Shown one piece after another: positions 47,489 through 64,000 of a stretch of DNA of 64,000 bases. The stretch is from Peromyscus leucopus (taxonomy: Eukaryota; Chordata; Mammalia; Rodentia; Cricetidae). A model generated the notes under the pieces. It saw only the letters and a program-made list of their open reading frames with translations. It searched no databases and had not been told where the DNA came from. The stretch is from the NCBI RefSeq assembly GCF_004664715.2, contig NC_051069.1, positions 11,414,501-11,478,500 of the forward strand. Direction: 5' to 3'. Position numbers and translations under genes: made by a program. Each line of letters begins with the position of its first letter. Position 1 is the first letter of the stretch.

Positions 47489-48585
47489 CAAATTAAAAAA
47501 AAAAAAAAAAAGCACCCACACCAGTTGCTGTTTTTCTCTGGTTGCTCCCTGAGCTGAGTCGCTGGGCCCCCCACCCCCCGATAAGGAATCCTTTCTAGGC
47601 TGCGCTGGAGGAGTCAGAGAGGGCCTTCCCTTGACCTTCCACTCCTCTTCACAATGATCGAGTGTGCACCAAGGAGGAAGATGGGGCTCAGCGGGGCAGA
47701 GGGACGGATGTGAGGGCAAGGTGAGAGGCAGACAGAGCAGAGGAATCCACAGGAAATCCTCGCTGTTCCTGTGGATGAGAGCCCAGGCTGGCCCATCCCA
47801 CCAGTCCTGCCCGCCCATCCGTTTGTCTGTCCACCTGCCTATCACTCCATCTGTACATGCCCTGACTGGTGCTACAACCCGTGTGGAGGTATACTTCATT
47901 CCCAGTGGGCCAGGCTGATTCGCCCACCCCCAGGAAGCTTCTCATTCCGCGCCCCCACTTTCTCTTCCTGCCTACCTTCCCCACAGGAACATCTGTTAAA
48001 AAATAAAATAAAATAAAAAAGAAAGAAAGGAAGAAAAGCCACCACCATGAGTGGATTACAAATACAGCAGGCAAAATACACGACGAGCTTCGGTGGGAAG
48101 GGCCTCCTCCTCCCTCACTGGCCGGCCGGTCAGCAACCACAGTCTCTTATTTACATTGTTCATAAACCTCGTGCACTGCACCATCAGAACGAGGCACCCC
48201 TCCCCGGAACAACAATACGGTCTACTCCAGCATCCCCCACCCCAGAGTAGGGAGGGGACAGGTCAGAAAGGGGAGGAGAGACAGAGTCCTAAGGGCGTCT
48301 GCATGTGTGTGTGGGTGGGTGGGTGGGGGGAACGGAAGCAGAAGCCTCCAGATAAATCTATTTGAAGTATCTGCCAGCACGGGTAAGGGGGAGGAGAGAA
48401 AGCCCGTCAAGTCTGTCAGACACATCAATCCATGAAGGGGCGTGCGTCCTCTCCGCCTTCTGGAGGGCAGCCCCACAATGCTGCTCCCCCATTCCTCTGC
48501 CATCCTCGGGGGGCCTGGCCAGCGTCTCCCTGTCAGGGCTGCGTGGGTGTCTCCCAGAGTTTGACAGGCCTGTTAGAGTCCTTGT

Positions 48586-64000
<15,415 letters not shown>

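Larger units (their letters stand above)
47160..48585 (-). other. TLE3: Probable TLE3 3' untranslated region (distal end uncertain)
   Basis: Non-coding sequence directly downstream of the TLE3 stop, free of recognisable SINEs. It includes short pyrimidine/homopolymer tracts (47495-47512, 48000-48025). The left boundary is set at a minus-strand ATTAAA (47179-47184) followed by a GU-rich stretch. The transcript could end earlier, at AATAAA (47483-47488), or later, near 46750, where AT-rich non-repeat sequence continues. Confidence 0.5.

Overview
The window is mammalian nuclear DNA from a muroid rodent. It has large introns, B1-, B2- and B4/RSINE-type SINEs on both strands, old L1, L2 and MIR remnants, and many microsatellites. 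Several B1 copies (14384, 30330, 36745) carry the variant right arm in which 'caggctccaaagctacacag' or 'ggcaccaaaa' sits where mouse B1 usually reads 'cagccagggctacacag'. I associate that variant with cricetids (hamster, vole, deer mouse), so a cricetid is my best guess. This is an inference from remembered repeat consensus sequences.

Only one protein-coding gene is recognised: TLE3, a Groucho/TLE transcriptional corepressor, on the minus strand from 48586 to beyond the right edge. Fourteen coding exons can be placed with GT-AG junctions and consistent phase (by expected numbering, exons 7 to 20). They encode 624 residues plus the stop, roughly residues 149-772 of a 772-residue protein: the end of the GP region, the CcN region with its nuclear localisation signal, the SP region and the complete seven-bladed WD40 propeller. 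The N-terminal Q tetramerisation domain and the promoter lie beyond 64000. The 3' UTR runs leftwards from 48585; its end is uncertain (candidate signals near 47483 and 47179).

Region by region: 1-46700 is intergenic DNA downstream of TLE3. It shows no convincing coding gene, only SINEs, tandem repeats and several AT-rich, repeat-free patches that look like conserved noncoding elements (about 5000, 10500, 11600, 13600, 14000, 22400, 27550, 29950 and 46000). 38640-41430 is largely an old antisense L1. 35640-36010 may be a solo LTR. 47160-48585 is the probable TLE3 3' UTR. 48586-64000 is TLE3 exons and introns, including a 17-nt microexon, an exon with two in-frame donor sites and a likely enhancer-like element at 60030-60630.

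I found no evidence of a novel multi-gene system. The most interesting signals are cis-regulatory candidates, the two-donor exon, and a 28-bp minisatellite that appears to have expanded from inside a B1 SINE. All repeat family names are from pattern recognition; no database was searched.
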